Positions 57,469 to 64,000 of a DNA stretch of 64,000 bases are shown in pieces. This DNA is from Streptomyces sp. NBC_00576. GTDB taxonomy: Bacteria > Actinomycetota > Actinomycetes > Streptomycetales > Streptomycetaceae. The translations under genes and the position numbers were made by a program. The notes under the pieces are model-generated. The model saw only the letters and a program-made list of their open reading frames with translations, was not told the origin of the DNA and did not search any database. The stretch is taken from NCBI RefSeq assembly GCF_036345175.1, contig NZ_CP107780.1, forward strand, positions 7,192,001 to 7,256,000, given 5' to 3'. Within the stretch, counting starts at the first letter, position 1. Each line of letters begins with the position of its first letter.

Positions 57469-58767
57469 GTGAGCGAGCACACCAACAACGCTGTAGTACT
57501 GCGGTTCGGCGACGGCGAGTACACCTACCCGGTGATCGACGCCACCGTCGGCGACAAGGGCTTCGACATCGGGAAGCTCCGCGCTCAGACCGGTCTGGTG
57601 ACGCTGGACAGCGGCTACGGCAACACCGCCGCCTATAAATCCGCGATCACCTACCTCGACGGCGAGGAGGGCATCCTCCGGTACCGCGGGTACCCGATCG
57701 AGCAGCTCGCCGAGCGGTCCACCTTCCTCGAGGTGGCGTTCCTGCTGATCAACGGTGAGCTTCCGACCGTGGACGAGCTCTCCGTGTTCAAGAACGAGAT
57801 CACGCAGCACACCCTGCTGCACGAGGACGTCAAGAACTTCTACCGCGGCTTCCCGCGCGACGCGCACCCGATGGCGATGCTGTCGTCGGTCGTCTCGGCG
57901 CTGTCGACCTTCTACCAGGACAGCCACAACCCGTTCGACGAGAAGCAGCGCAACCTCTCGACGATCCGGCTGCTCGCCAAGCTTCCGACGATCGCCGCGT
58001 ACGCGTACAAGAAGTCGATCGGTCACCCCTTCGTCTACCCGCGCAACGACCTCGGTTACGTCGAGAACTTCCTCCGTATGACGTTCTCGGTGCCGGCGCA
58101 GGAGTACGACCTCGACCCGGTCGTCGTCTCCGCCCTCGACAAGCTGCTGATCCTGCACGCCGACCACGAGCAGAACTGTTCGACGTCGACGGTCCGTCTG
58201 GTCGGCTCCTCGCAGGCCAACATGTTCGCGTCGATCTCGGCCGGCATCTCCGCGCTCTGGGGCCCGCTGCACGGTGGCGCCAACCAGTCCGTGCTGGAGA
58301 TGCTGGAGGGCATCAAGGCGAACGGCGGCGATGTCGACTCCTTCATCCGCAAGGTGAAGAACAAGGAGGACGGCGTCCGCCTGATGGGCTTCGGCCACCG
58401 GGTGTACAAGTCCTTCGACCCGCGCGCGAAGATCATCAAGGCTGCCGCGCACGATGTCCTCTCGGCGCTCGGCAAGTCCGACGAGCTGCTGGACATCGCG
58501 CTGAAGCTGGAGGAGCACGCGCTCTCCGACGACTACTTCGTCTCGCGCAACCTCTACCCGAACGTCGACTTCTACACGGGCCTCATCTACCGCGCGATGG
58601 GCTTCCCGACCGAGATGTTCACGGTTCTGTTCGCCCTCGGCCGCCTCCCGGGCTGGATCGCCCAGTGGCACGAGATGATCAAGGAGCCGGGATCGCGCAT
58701 CGGCCGCCCGCGCCAGATCTACACGGGCGTGGTGGAGCGCGACTTCGTGCCGGTCGAACAGCGCTGA
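57469..58767 (+). CDS. gltA: citrate synthase (type II)
   Basis: A 432-residue citrate synthase that condenses oxaloacetate with acetyl-CoA at entry to the TCA cycle. VVLRFGDGEYTYPVIDATVGDKGFDIGKLR is the family N-terminus. Active-site motifs are LHADHEQNCSTSTVRLVGSSQANMFASISAGISALWGPLHGGANQ and the FGHRVYKSFDPRAKIIK loop. NFLRMTFSVP and VERDFVPVEQR close the gene. The GTG at 57469 is chosen because it lies next to GAGGGA and gives the usual start; in-frame GTG at 57457 and ATG-like codons upstream are alternatives. Two hairpins follow. Confidence 0.96.
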   Translation: MSEHTNNAVVLRFGDGEYTYPVIDATVGDKGFDIGKLRAQTGLVTLDSGYGNTAAYKSAITYLDGEEGILRYRGYPIEQLAERSTFLEVAFLLINGELPTVDELSVFKNEITQHTLLHEDVKNFYRGFPRDAHPMAMLSSVVSALSTFYQDSHNPFDEKQRNLSTIRLLAKLPTIAAYAYKKSIGHPFVYPRNDLGYVENFLRMTFSVPAQEYDLDPVVVSALDKLLILHADHEQNCSTSTVRLVGSSQANMFASISAGISALWGPLHGGANQSVLEMLEGIKANGGDVDSFIRKVKNKEDGVRLMGFGHRVYKSFDPRAKIIKAAAHDVLSALGKSDELLDIALKLEEHALSDDYFVSRNLYPNVDFYTGLIYRAMGFPTEMFTVLFALGRLPGWIAQWHEMIKEPGSRIGRPRQIYTGVVERDFVPVEQR

Positions 58768-58772
58768 ACTCG

Positions 58773-58820
58773 CACTCGCCGGGTGGGCTTGCGCGCTCAC
58801 GCCAGTTCACCCGGCGAGTG
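58773..58820 (+). terminator. hairpin terminator of gltA
   Basis: CACTCGCCGGGTG (58773-58785) pairs with CACCCGGCGAGTG (58808-58820), 13 base pairs, five bases after the stop. Confidence 0.75.
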
Positions 58821-58839
58821 AGACACGGCAACAAAAAGC

Positions 58840-58892
58840 GGAAGGCGCCCTGCCGACGGTCCCCCCACGGGCCGGCGTACAGGGCGCCTTCC
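58840..58892 (+). terminator. second hairpin downstream of gltA
   Basis: GGAAGGCGCCCTG (58840-58852) pairs with CAGGGCGCCTTCC (58880-58892). The loop contains CCCCCCACGGG, which recurs at about 58911-58921. Confidence 0.6.
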
Positions 58893-59124
58893 CATGTCCC
58901 GGTGCGGATTCCCCCCACGGGATCCGGCCGGGCGTTTCGGAGGACAGCGCCTGAATTCGCTATCACTGGTGTGCAGGCTGCCGAGGCAACCGTTGTTGTG
59001 CACCGTCGGGGCGGCTGTTGAGCAAAACGAGCAAAACTCGCCGTACTCCTGCTGTGCGGTCTGCCGGGACGCGCACTCTGGGGTGGGCCGCTCAAGCTTC
59101 CCGGCGTACGTGTCCCGGCAACGC

Positions 59125-59200
59125 ATTTCCGAGGACGTCCCCCAAGACATCCTCAGACGTCAGCAAGCGCCCCCCAAGACGCTGTCTGACATCGCCAACT
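59125..59200 (+). ncRNA. candidate 6C-type small RNA
   Basis: Two adjacent stem-loops present C-runs in their loops. The first is GAGGACGTC/GACATCCTC (one mismatch or G-U) at 59131-59152 around CCCCAA. The second is AGCG/CGCT around a run of six C followed by AAGA near 59167-59183. CCCCCAAGAC repeats 32 bases apart. This is the arrangement of the actinobacterial 6C RNA family, which pairs with G-rich ribosome-binding sites. The ends are approximate. From memory, an S. coelicolor RNA named scr2736 lies next to the citrate synthase gene; I could not verify it. The rest of the gap between gltA and copA shows no gene. Confidence 0.5.
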
Positions 59201-59426
59201 TAGACCTTCGAAGCCCTTCGATGGTTACGTTCACAGCACTGTGATCTGCGTCTCCCGCATATGTCCGTTAGGTACGCAGGATCCCGGTTGTCGCGACCGG
59301 GGCCAAGCGTAAGGATGATGCGGGAGCCTTGTGAAGAGCTTATGTGAGGCTCGCGTTGGACTCCATAGGGACTATGTCACCTACTTGTGCTTACTGCCGG
59401 TAACTTCGGCAGGTCCGCGGTCGATC

Positions 59427-61721
59427 TCAGCGGAACGTGCGCAGTCGGAGGCTGTTCGTCACCACGAACACCGAGGAGAAGGCCATCGCCGCCCCCGCGA
59501 TCATCGGATTCAGCAGTCCGGCGGCGGCCAGCGGCAGCGCGGCCACGTTGTAGCCGAACGCCCACACCAGGTTGCCCTTGATGGTCGCGAGCGTCTTCCG
59601 CGACAGCCGGATGGCGTCGGCGGCCACCCGCAGATCCCCGCGCACCAGCGTCAGATCGCTCGCCTCGATCGCCGCGTCGGTGCCCGTACCCATCGCCAGG
59701 CCCAGATCGGCGGTGGCCAGCGCCGCCGCGTCGTTCACCCCGTCGCCGACCATCGCCACGATCCGCCCCTCGCCCTGGAGCCGTCGTACGGCGTCGACCT
59801 TCTCCTCAGGCAGCACCTCCGCGACGACATCCTCGGCGTCGATCCCGACGGCCTTGGCCACCGCCAGCGCCACCGCCCGGTTGTCCCCGGTCAGCAGCAC
59901 CGGCGTGAGCCCCAGCGCGCGCAGCTCGCGCACGGCCTCGGCGCTGGTCTCCCTGACCGCGTCGGCGACGGTGAGGACACCGCGTGCCACCCCGTCCCAG
60001 GCGACCACCACGGCCGTACGTCCGCCGCTCTCGGCCTCCGCCTTCGCGTGGGCCAACTCCCGCGGCAGCGGCTCGGACAGCCCGTCCACGAGCCGCCCCA
60101 CGGCCACCTCATGACCATCCACCCGTCCGCGTACGCCCCGCCCGGGCACGTTCTCGAAGGACTCGGCCTCCGGCAGCGCCCCGACGCGCTCCTCCGCCCC
60201 CGCGGCCACCGCCCGCGCGACCGGGTGCTCGGAGGCGTGTTCGAGGGCGCCCGCGAGCCGCAGCACCTGCTTCTCGTCGGTGCCCTCGGCGACGTACACC
60301 TCCTGGAGGGTCATGCGGCCCGTGGTCACCGTGCCCGTCTTGTCCAGGACGATCGTGTCGACGCGGCGCGTGGACTCCAGGACCTCGGGGCCCTTGATGA
60401 GGATGCCGAGCTGCGCCCCGCGCCCGGTGCCCACCATCAGCGCGGTCGGGGTGGCCAGGCCCAGCGCACACGGGCAGGCGATGATCAGGACGGCGACCGC
60501 GGCGGTGAAGGCGGCGACCGTGTCACCCGTGACGCCGAGCCAGGCGCCGAACGTACCGAGCGCGATCAGCAGCACCACCGGCACGAAGATCCCGGAGATC
60601 CGGTCGGCGAGCCGCTGCACCTCGGCCTTGCCGTTCTGCGCGTCCTCCACCAGCCGGGCCATCCGCGCGAGCTGGGTGTCCGCGCCGACCCGGGTGGCCT
60701 CGACGACCAGCCGGCCCTCGGCGTTCACGGTCGCACCCGTGACGGTGTCCCCGGCGCCCACGTCGACCGGCACGGACTCGCCGGTCAGCATCGACGCGTC
60801 GACCGCCGAGACACCCTCGACGACCGTACCGTCGGTGGCGATCTTCTCCCCGGGCCGTACGACGAACCGGTCGCCGATCGCCAACTCGCCCACGGGGACG
60901 CGCACTTCACGCCCACCGCGCAGTACTGAGACGTCCTTGGCGCCCAGTTCCATGAGCGCCCGCAGCGCCGCGCCCGAGCGCCGCTTGGCGCGGGCCTCCA
61001 GATAGCGCCCGAGCAGGATGAACGCGACGACCCCGGCGGCGACTTCGAGGTAGATCTCCGACGTGCCGCCCGTACGGGAGGCGGTGAACGAGAAGCTTTC
61101 CCGCACCCCCATCCCGTCGTCCATCCCGGGCATCGCAGGTTTGCCCGCGTCGCCCCAGAACAGTGCCCACAGGGACCAGCCGTACGCGGCGAGCGTGCCG
61201 ACCGACACCAGGGTGTCCATGGTGGCCGCACCGTGCCGCGCGTTGGTGAACGCGGCCCGGTGGAACGGCAGTCCGCCCCAGACGACGACCGGCGAGGCCA
61301 GCGTCAGCGCGAGCCACCGCCAGTTGTCGAACTGGAGCGCGGGAACCATGGACATCAGGACGACGGGCACGGCGAGCAGCACGGAGACGACGAGCCGCTC
61401 CCGCAGACCGGCCGGCTCGGGGTCCGCGTCCCGCTCGGCGGCCGTCGTCTCGTCGACGACAGCGGGCGGGGGCGGCTCCTCGGCGGTGTACCCCGTCTTC
61501 ACGACGGTGGCGATCAGATCGTCGACCCCGACTCCGTCGGCGTACGAGACCTTGGCCTTCTCGGTCGCGTAGTTGACCGTGGCGAAGACGCCGTCCATGC
61601 GGTTGAGCTTCTTCTCGACGCGGGCCGCGCAGCTGGCACACGTCATCCCGCCGATGGTCAGCTCGACCTCGTGGGGCGTGGCTATCGGGGTCTTCTCGGT
61701 ACTGGTACCGGTGCTGGTCAT
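59427..61721 (-). CDS. copA: copper-exporting P1B-type ATPase CopA
   Basis: A 764-residue copper exporter of the inner membrane. One N-terminal metal domain has GMTCASCAARVEKKL (CxxC). Eight membrane helices follow, with the metal-binding CPC in VLIIACPCALGLATPTALM. The actuator TGES is in SMLTGESVPVDVG, the phosphorylation site is DKTGTVTTGRM, the ATP-binding HP motif is ALEHASEHPVARAV, and the hinge is MVGDGVNDAAALATADLGLAMG. A late YNVAALPLAAAGLLNPMIAGAAMAFSSVFVVTNSLRL carries the Met/Ser Cu(I) sites. It follows copZ by 19 bases. Confidence 0.96.
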   Translation of the reverse strand: MTSTGTSTEKTPIATPHEVELTIGGMTCASCAARVEKKLNRMDGVFATVNYATEKAKVSYADGVGVDDLIATVVKTGYTAEEPPPPAVVDETTAAERDADPEPAGLRERLVVSVLLAVPVVLMSMVPALQFDNWRWLALTLASPVVVWGGLPFHRAAFTNARHGAATMDTLVSVGTLAAYGWSLWALFWGDAGKPAMPGMDDGMGVRESFSFTASRTGGTSEIYLEVAAGVVAFILLGRYLEARAKRRSGAALRALMELGAKDVSVLRGGREVRVPVGELAIGDRFVVRPGEKIATDGTVVEGVSAVDASMLTGESVPVDVGAGDTVTGATVNAEGRLVVEATRVGADTQLARMARLVEDAQNGKAEVQRLADRISGIFVPVVLLIALGTFGAWLGVTGDTVAAFTAAVAVLIIACPCALGLATPTALMVGTGRGAQLGILIKGPEVLESTRRVDTIVLDKTGTVTTGRMTLQEVYVAEGTDEKQVLRLAGALEHASEHPVARAVAAGAEERVGALPEAESFENVPGRGVRGRVDGHEVAVGRLVDGLSEPLPRELAHAKAEAESGGRTAVVVAWDGVARGVLTVADAVRETSAEAVRELRALGLTPVLLTGDNRAVALAVAKAVGIDAEDVVAEVLPEEKVDAVRRLQGEGRIVAMVGDGVNDAAALATADLGLAMGTGTDAAIEASDLTLVRGDLRVAADAIRLSRKTLATIKGNLVWAFGYNVAALPLAAAGLLNPMIAGAAMAFSSVFVVTNSLRLRTFR

Positions 61722-61740
61722 GGTCGCCGCGTCCCCGCGG

Positions 61741-61980
61741 TCAGGCGTGGTCGGCGAGCTCGAAGCCCGCCTCGTCCACCGCGGCGCGGACGGCGGCCTC
61801 GTCGAGCGGGGCCTCGGACACCACGGTGACCTCGCCGGTGGCGGCCATGGCCTTCACCGAGGTGACACCGGCGAGCTCGGAGATCTCGGCCGAGACCGAG
61901 CCCTCGCAGTGCCCGCAGCTCATGCCGGTCACCTGGTAGACGGCGGTGACGGAACCGGGGGTGTCGGTCTGGGCGGTCAT
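61741..61980 (-). CDS. copZ: copper chaperone CopZ
   Basis: A 79-residue HMA-domain chaperone that carries Cu(I) to CopA. VYQVTGMSCGHCEGSVSAEISELAGV has the CxxC (C-G-H-C) site, and FELADHA ends the ferredoxin-like fold. It is first in the copZ-copA operon and lies under a CsoR-type operator. Confidence 0.95.
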   Translation of the reverse strand: MTAQTDTPGSVTAVYQVTGMSCGHCEGSVSAEISELAGVTSVKAMAATGEVTVVSEAPLDEAAVRAAVDEAGFELADHA

Positions 61981-62052
61981 GTCGTTGCTCCTCTTCGAGG
62001 CGTCATCGAGGGCGTCACGTGGCGTACGAGCCCTGTGAGTCTCACACTACTA

Positions 62053-62067
62053 TACCCCTGGGGGGTA
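62053..62067. promoter_or_regulatory. CsoR-type copper operator upstream of copZ
   Basis: TACCCCTGGGGGGTA is a pseudo-palindrome of the C-tract/G-tract form bound by the copper sensor CsoR in actinobacteria. It lies 73 bases upstream of the copZ ATG, between copZ and the divergent alcohol dehydrogenase. The A/T-rich TATAGT on the minus strand next to it may be the -10. Confidence 0.75.
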
Positions 62068-62130
62068 CTTCGCTCGTGACAGTGGCAAGATCTCCGGTGC
62101 GAGAGACGGCGACGGTGAGAGTGAGGGCGT

Positions 62131-63174
62131 ATGCGGGCAGTGGTGTTCGAGCGGTACGGGGAGCCGGCCGAGGTACAGGAGGTGCCGGAGCCGGTGCTCG
62201 CGCCCCACGGGGTCGTGGTGCGCGTCGAGGCCACCGGGCTGTGCCGGAGCGACTGGCACGGCTGGATGGGCCACGACCCCGACATCGCGCTGCCGCACGT
62301 GCCCGGCCATGAACTCGCCGGTGTCGTCGAGGCGGTCGGCGCCCGGGTGAGCGGCTGGCGGGCCGGGGACCGGGTCACGGTGCCCTTCGTCTGCGCCTGC
62401 GGGAGCTGCCCGTCCTGTGCGGCCGGGGACCAGCAGGTGTGCGAGCGGCAGACCCAGCCGGGGTTCACGCACTGGGGTTCGTTCGCGGAGTTCGTCGCGC
62501 TGGACCACGCCGACGTGAACCTCGTCGCCATGCCGGAGGGAATGTCCTTCGGGACGGCGGCCTCGCTGGGCTGCCGGTTCGCGACGGCGTACCGGGCGGT
62601 GGTCCAGCAGGGCCGGGTGGCGGCGGGGGAGTGGGTCGCCGTGCACGGGTGCGGCGGTGTGGGCCTCTCCGCCGTGATGATCGCGGCGGCCTCCGGCGCC
62701 CGGGTCGTCGCGGTCGACGTGTCCCCCGGAGCGCTGGAACTGGCGCGCAAGTTCGGCGCGGCGGAGTGCGTGAACGCGGCCACGACCGACGACACGGCAG
62801 CAGCCGTACGTGAACTGACGGGCGGCGGCGCCCAGTTGTCGCTGGACGCGCTCGGCTCACCGGTCACCTGCGCGGCCTCGGTGAACGGCCTGCGCCGCCG
62901 CGGCCGTCACGTCCAGGTCGGCCTGCTCCCGTCGGACACCGGCACAACGCCCGTCCCGATGGCCCGCGTTGTCGCCCTGGAACTCGAACTCCTCGGCAGC
63001 CACGGCATGGCCGCCCACACCTACCCGCCGATGCTGGAGCTGGTGCGCGCCGGTGTACTGCGGCCGGACCTGCTGGTGACGTCCACCATCCCGCTGACGG
63101 AGTCCCCGGCCGCGCTGGCGGAGATGGGGACGGCGTCGGGCGCCGGGGTGACGGTCATCGAGCCGTGGCGCTGA
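62131..63174 (+). CDS. zinc-dependent alcohol dehydrogenase (MDR family)
   Basis: A 347-residue medium-chain dehydrogenase. The catalytic zinc site is VEATGLCRSDWHGWMGHDP with Cys and then HVPGHELAGVVEAVG (His-Glu). The structural zinc loop is FVCACGSCPSCAAGDQQVC with four Cys. The Rossmann part is VAVHGCGGVGLSAVMIAAASGARVVAVDVS, with Asp for NAD. Substrate unknown; the QTQPGFTHWGSFAEFVAL segment is typical. The ATG follows GAGGG. The 3' end overlaps the convergent GNAT gene by 20 bases. Confidence 0.92.
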   Translation: MRAVVFERYGEPAEVQEVPEPVLAPHGVVVRVEATGLCRSDWHGWMGHDPDIALPHVPGHELAGVVEAVGARVSGWRAGDRVTVPFVCACGSCPSCAAGDQQVCERQTQPGFTHWGSFAEFVALDHADVNLVAMPEGMSFGTAASLGCRFATAYRAVVQQGRVAAGEWVAVHGCGGVGLSAVMIAAASGARVVAVDVSPGALELARKFGAAECVNAATTDDTAAAVRELTGGGAQLSLDALGSPVTCAASVNGLRRRGRHVQVGLLPSDTGTTPVPMARVVALELELLGSHGMAAHTYPPMLELVRAGVLRPDLLVTSTIPLTESPAALAEMGTASGAGVTVIEPWR

Positions 63175-63745
63175 CCTCGTCGAGGTCCGGGTACCCGTGG
63201 TGAGCGGCCCATTCGTGGGCGAGGACGGACATGCGTACGGCGTCGATCCACTCGCCGTCGTGCCACAGGGTCTGGCGCTCGACGCCCTCGGCCACGAAAC
63301 CGGCCTTCTCGTAGGCGCGGCGCGCCCGGGGGTTGAAGGCGAAGACGTGCAACGACACGCGGTGCAGGCCCAGTTGTTCGAAGGCGTGCCCGACGATGAG
63401 GCGGACGGCCTCGGTGCCGAGACCGCGGTCACGGCCGCCCGGGCCGATCAGGATGCGGAAGCTGCAATTGCGGTTGGGCTCGTCCCAGTCGTTCAGGACC
63501 ACCTCGCCGACGAGTTCCCCGCTCGCCCGGTCCACGATGCCCAGGTCGAGCCGGTCGGCCTGGGCGTTCCGGGTCGTGTACCAGGAGCGCAGCCGGTCCG
63601 GGTCGAACTCCTCGACAGGGCTGCCGGTGAGCCTGAGCACCTCGGGATCGTGCAGGATCCCGGCCATGACGGGGACGTCGTCCTCGGTGAACGGCCGCAG
63701 TACAGCCCTCTCGCCGGTGAGAACGGGTTTGACGGAGAAGTTCAT
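63155..63745 (-). CDS. GNAT-family N-acetyltransferase (RimJ/RimL type)
   Basis: A 196-residue acetyltransferase. VLTGERAVLRPFTEDDVPVMAGILHDPEVLRLTG opens it, LDLGIVDRASGELVGEVVLNDWDEPNRNCSFRILIGPGGRDRGLGTEAVRLIVGHAF carries the acetyl-CoA loop (GGRDRGLG), and LHRVSLHVFAFNPRARRAYEKAGFVAEGVERQ is motif B. Relatives acetylate ribosomal-protein N-termini, spermidine or aminoglycosides. The ATG at 63745 is chosen because the longer frame upstream runs through the terminator hairpin. Confidence 0.88.
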   Translation of the reverse strand: MNFSVKPVLTGERAVLRPFTEDDVPVMAGILHDPEVLRLTGSPVEEFDPDRLRSWYTTRNAQADRLDLGIVDRASGELVGEVVLNDWDEPNRNCSFRILIGPGGRDRGLGTEAVRLIVGHAFEQLGLHRVSLHVFAFNPRARRAYEKAGFVAEGVERQTLWHDGEWIDAVRMSVLAHEWAAHHGYPDLDEVSATAR

Positions 63746-63790
63746 CTCCGGATCTTCGGCGGCCCCCGCACACACCGGCAAACCAATAAA

Positions 63791-63825
63791 GGCCGCGCCC
63801 CGCTCACGACGGGCGGGGCGCGGCC
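63791..63825 (-). terminator. hairpin terminator of the partial helix-turn-helix gene
   Basis: GGCCGCGCCCCGC and GCGGGGCGCGGCC form a 13-bp stem with a nine-base loop; a minus-strand TTTATTGGTTT run follows. It lies 16 bases after the minus-strand stop at 63841. Confidence 0.75.
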
Positions 63826-63840
63826 GGGGTCCGGGGCGGC

Positions 63841-64000
63841 TCAGTCGTCTCTTCGGCCCCGGTTGCCCGGCCGGGACGCGACCCACGCCCGTACCGTGTC
63901 GGCGTACCAGTAGGGCTTGCCGCTCTCCACGTGGTCGGGCGTGGGCAACAGGCCGTGCTTGCGGTACGAGCGCACGGTGTCCGGCTGGACGCGGATGTGT
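63841..64000 (-). CDS. helix-turn-helix protein, C-terminal end (truncated by window)
   Basis: The frame is open from the window edge to a TGA at 63841. The 52 visible residues include HIRVQPDTVRSYRKHGLLPTPDHVESGKPYWYADTVRAWVASRPGN. This is a MerR/excisionase-type helix-turn-helix: V-x-P-x-T-V-x-S-Y recognition helix, a wing with Y-W-Y, and a R-x-W-x-x-x-R-P-G-x-R tail. Streptomycetes have many such small DNA-binding proteins. The N-terminus and length are outside the window. Confidence 0.75.
   Translation of the reverse strand, partial: HIRVQPDTVRSYRKHGLLPTPDHVESGKPYWYADTVRAWVASRPGNRGRRDD

Overview
The window is high-GC actinobacterial chromosome, almost certainly Streptomyces. The evidence is frequent GTG starts and GTGA/ATGA start-stop overlaps, a DUF5753/DUF397 regulator pair, a cvnA-D conservon, an S37 tripeptidyl aminopeptidase, a fused 1.27-kilo-residue ABC exporter, a fused ribose permease/binding protein and a dispersed intergenic repeat familiar from streptomycetes. 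From memory, the order copA-copZ, citA, recD-like helicase and ribose operon matches the SCO2730-SCO2750 neighbourhood of S. coelicolor in inverted orientation; I could not check this.

Layout. 1-7.2 kb is accessory: the end of an XRE/DUF5753 regulator with its DUF397 partner, a GyrB-like protein that has lost its ATP site, a degenerate tRNA-Trp, an Imm32-like/SMI1-like pair, a ferritin-like protein, a complete IS607-family element (serine recombinase TnpA plus RNA-guided nuclease TnpB), and a secreted protein built of three repeats. 7.3-31.8 kb holds mostly core or semi-conserved genes: a LysR/M20 peptidase divergent pair, a secreted endonuclease I, a GT39-type mannosyltransferase, a secreted beta-lactamase-like hydrolase, a phytase-like secreted protein, the fused ABC exporter, an S37 peptidase, the cvnABCD G-protein-like signalling operon, a GH3 glycosidase, an amidase-like protein and an EPSP synthase. 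31.8-39.9 kb carries small regulators and acetyltransferases, then a LacI-controlled sugar or polyol catabolic operon (Gfo/Idh/MocA dehydrogenase, DUF993 aldolase-like protein, sugar-phosphate isomerase).

40.0-47.1 kb is the most unusual region. Eight minus-strand genes, mostly overlapping, encode a membrane protein, a DUF2156 aminoacyltransferase-like protein, an SRPBCC protein, a flavin reductase, an FAD amine-oxidase-type enzyme, a methyltransferase, a P450 and a CrtC-like hydratase. It looks like a tailoring pathway without an obvious scaffold-building enzyme. It sits between the polyol operon and a standard ribose operon (rbsR-rbsA-rbsCB-rbsK-rbsD, 48.1-54.2 kb).

54.5-64 kb returns to core genes: a cupin, RecD2 helicase, citrate synthase, a candidate 6C-type small RNA, CopA/CopZ behind a CsoR-type operator, a zinc alcohol dehydrogenase, a GNAT enzyme and the end of a helix-turn-helix gene. 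Strong hairpins separate most transcription units. Operators can be read directly upstream of LysR, both LacI regulators, copZ and the GH3 gene.
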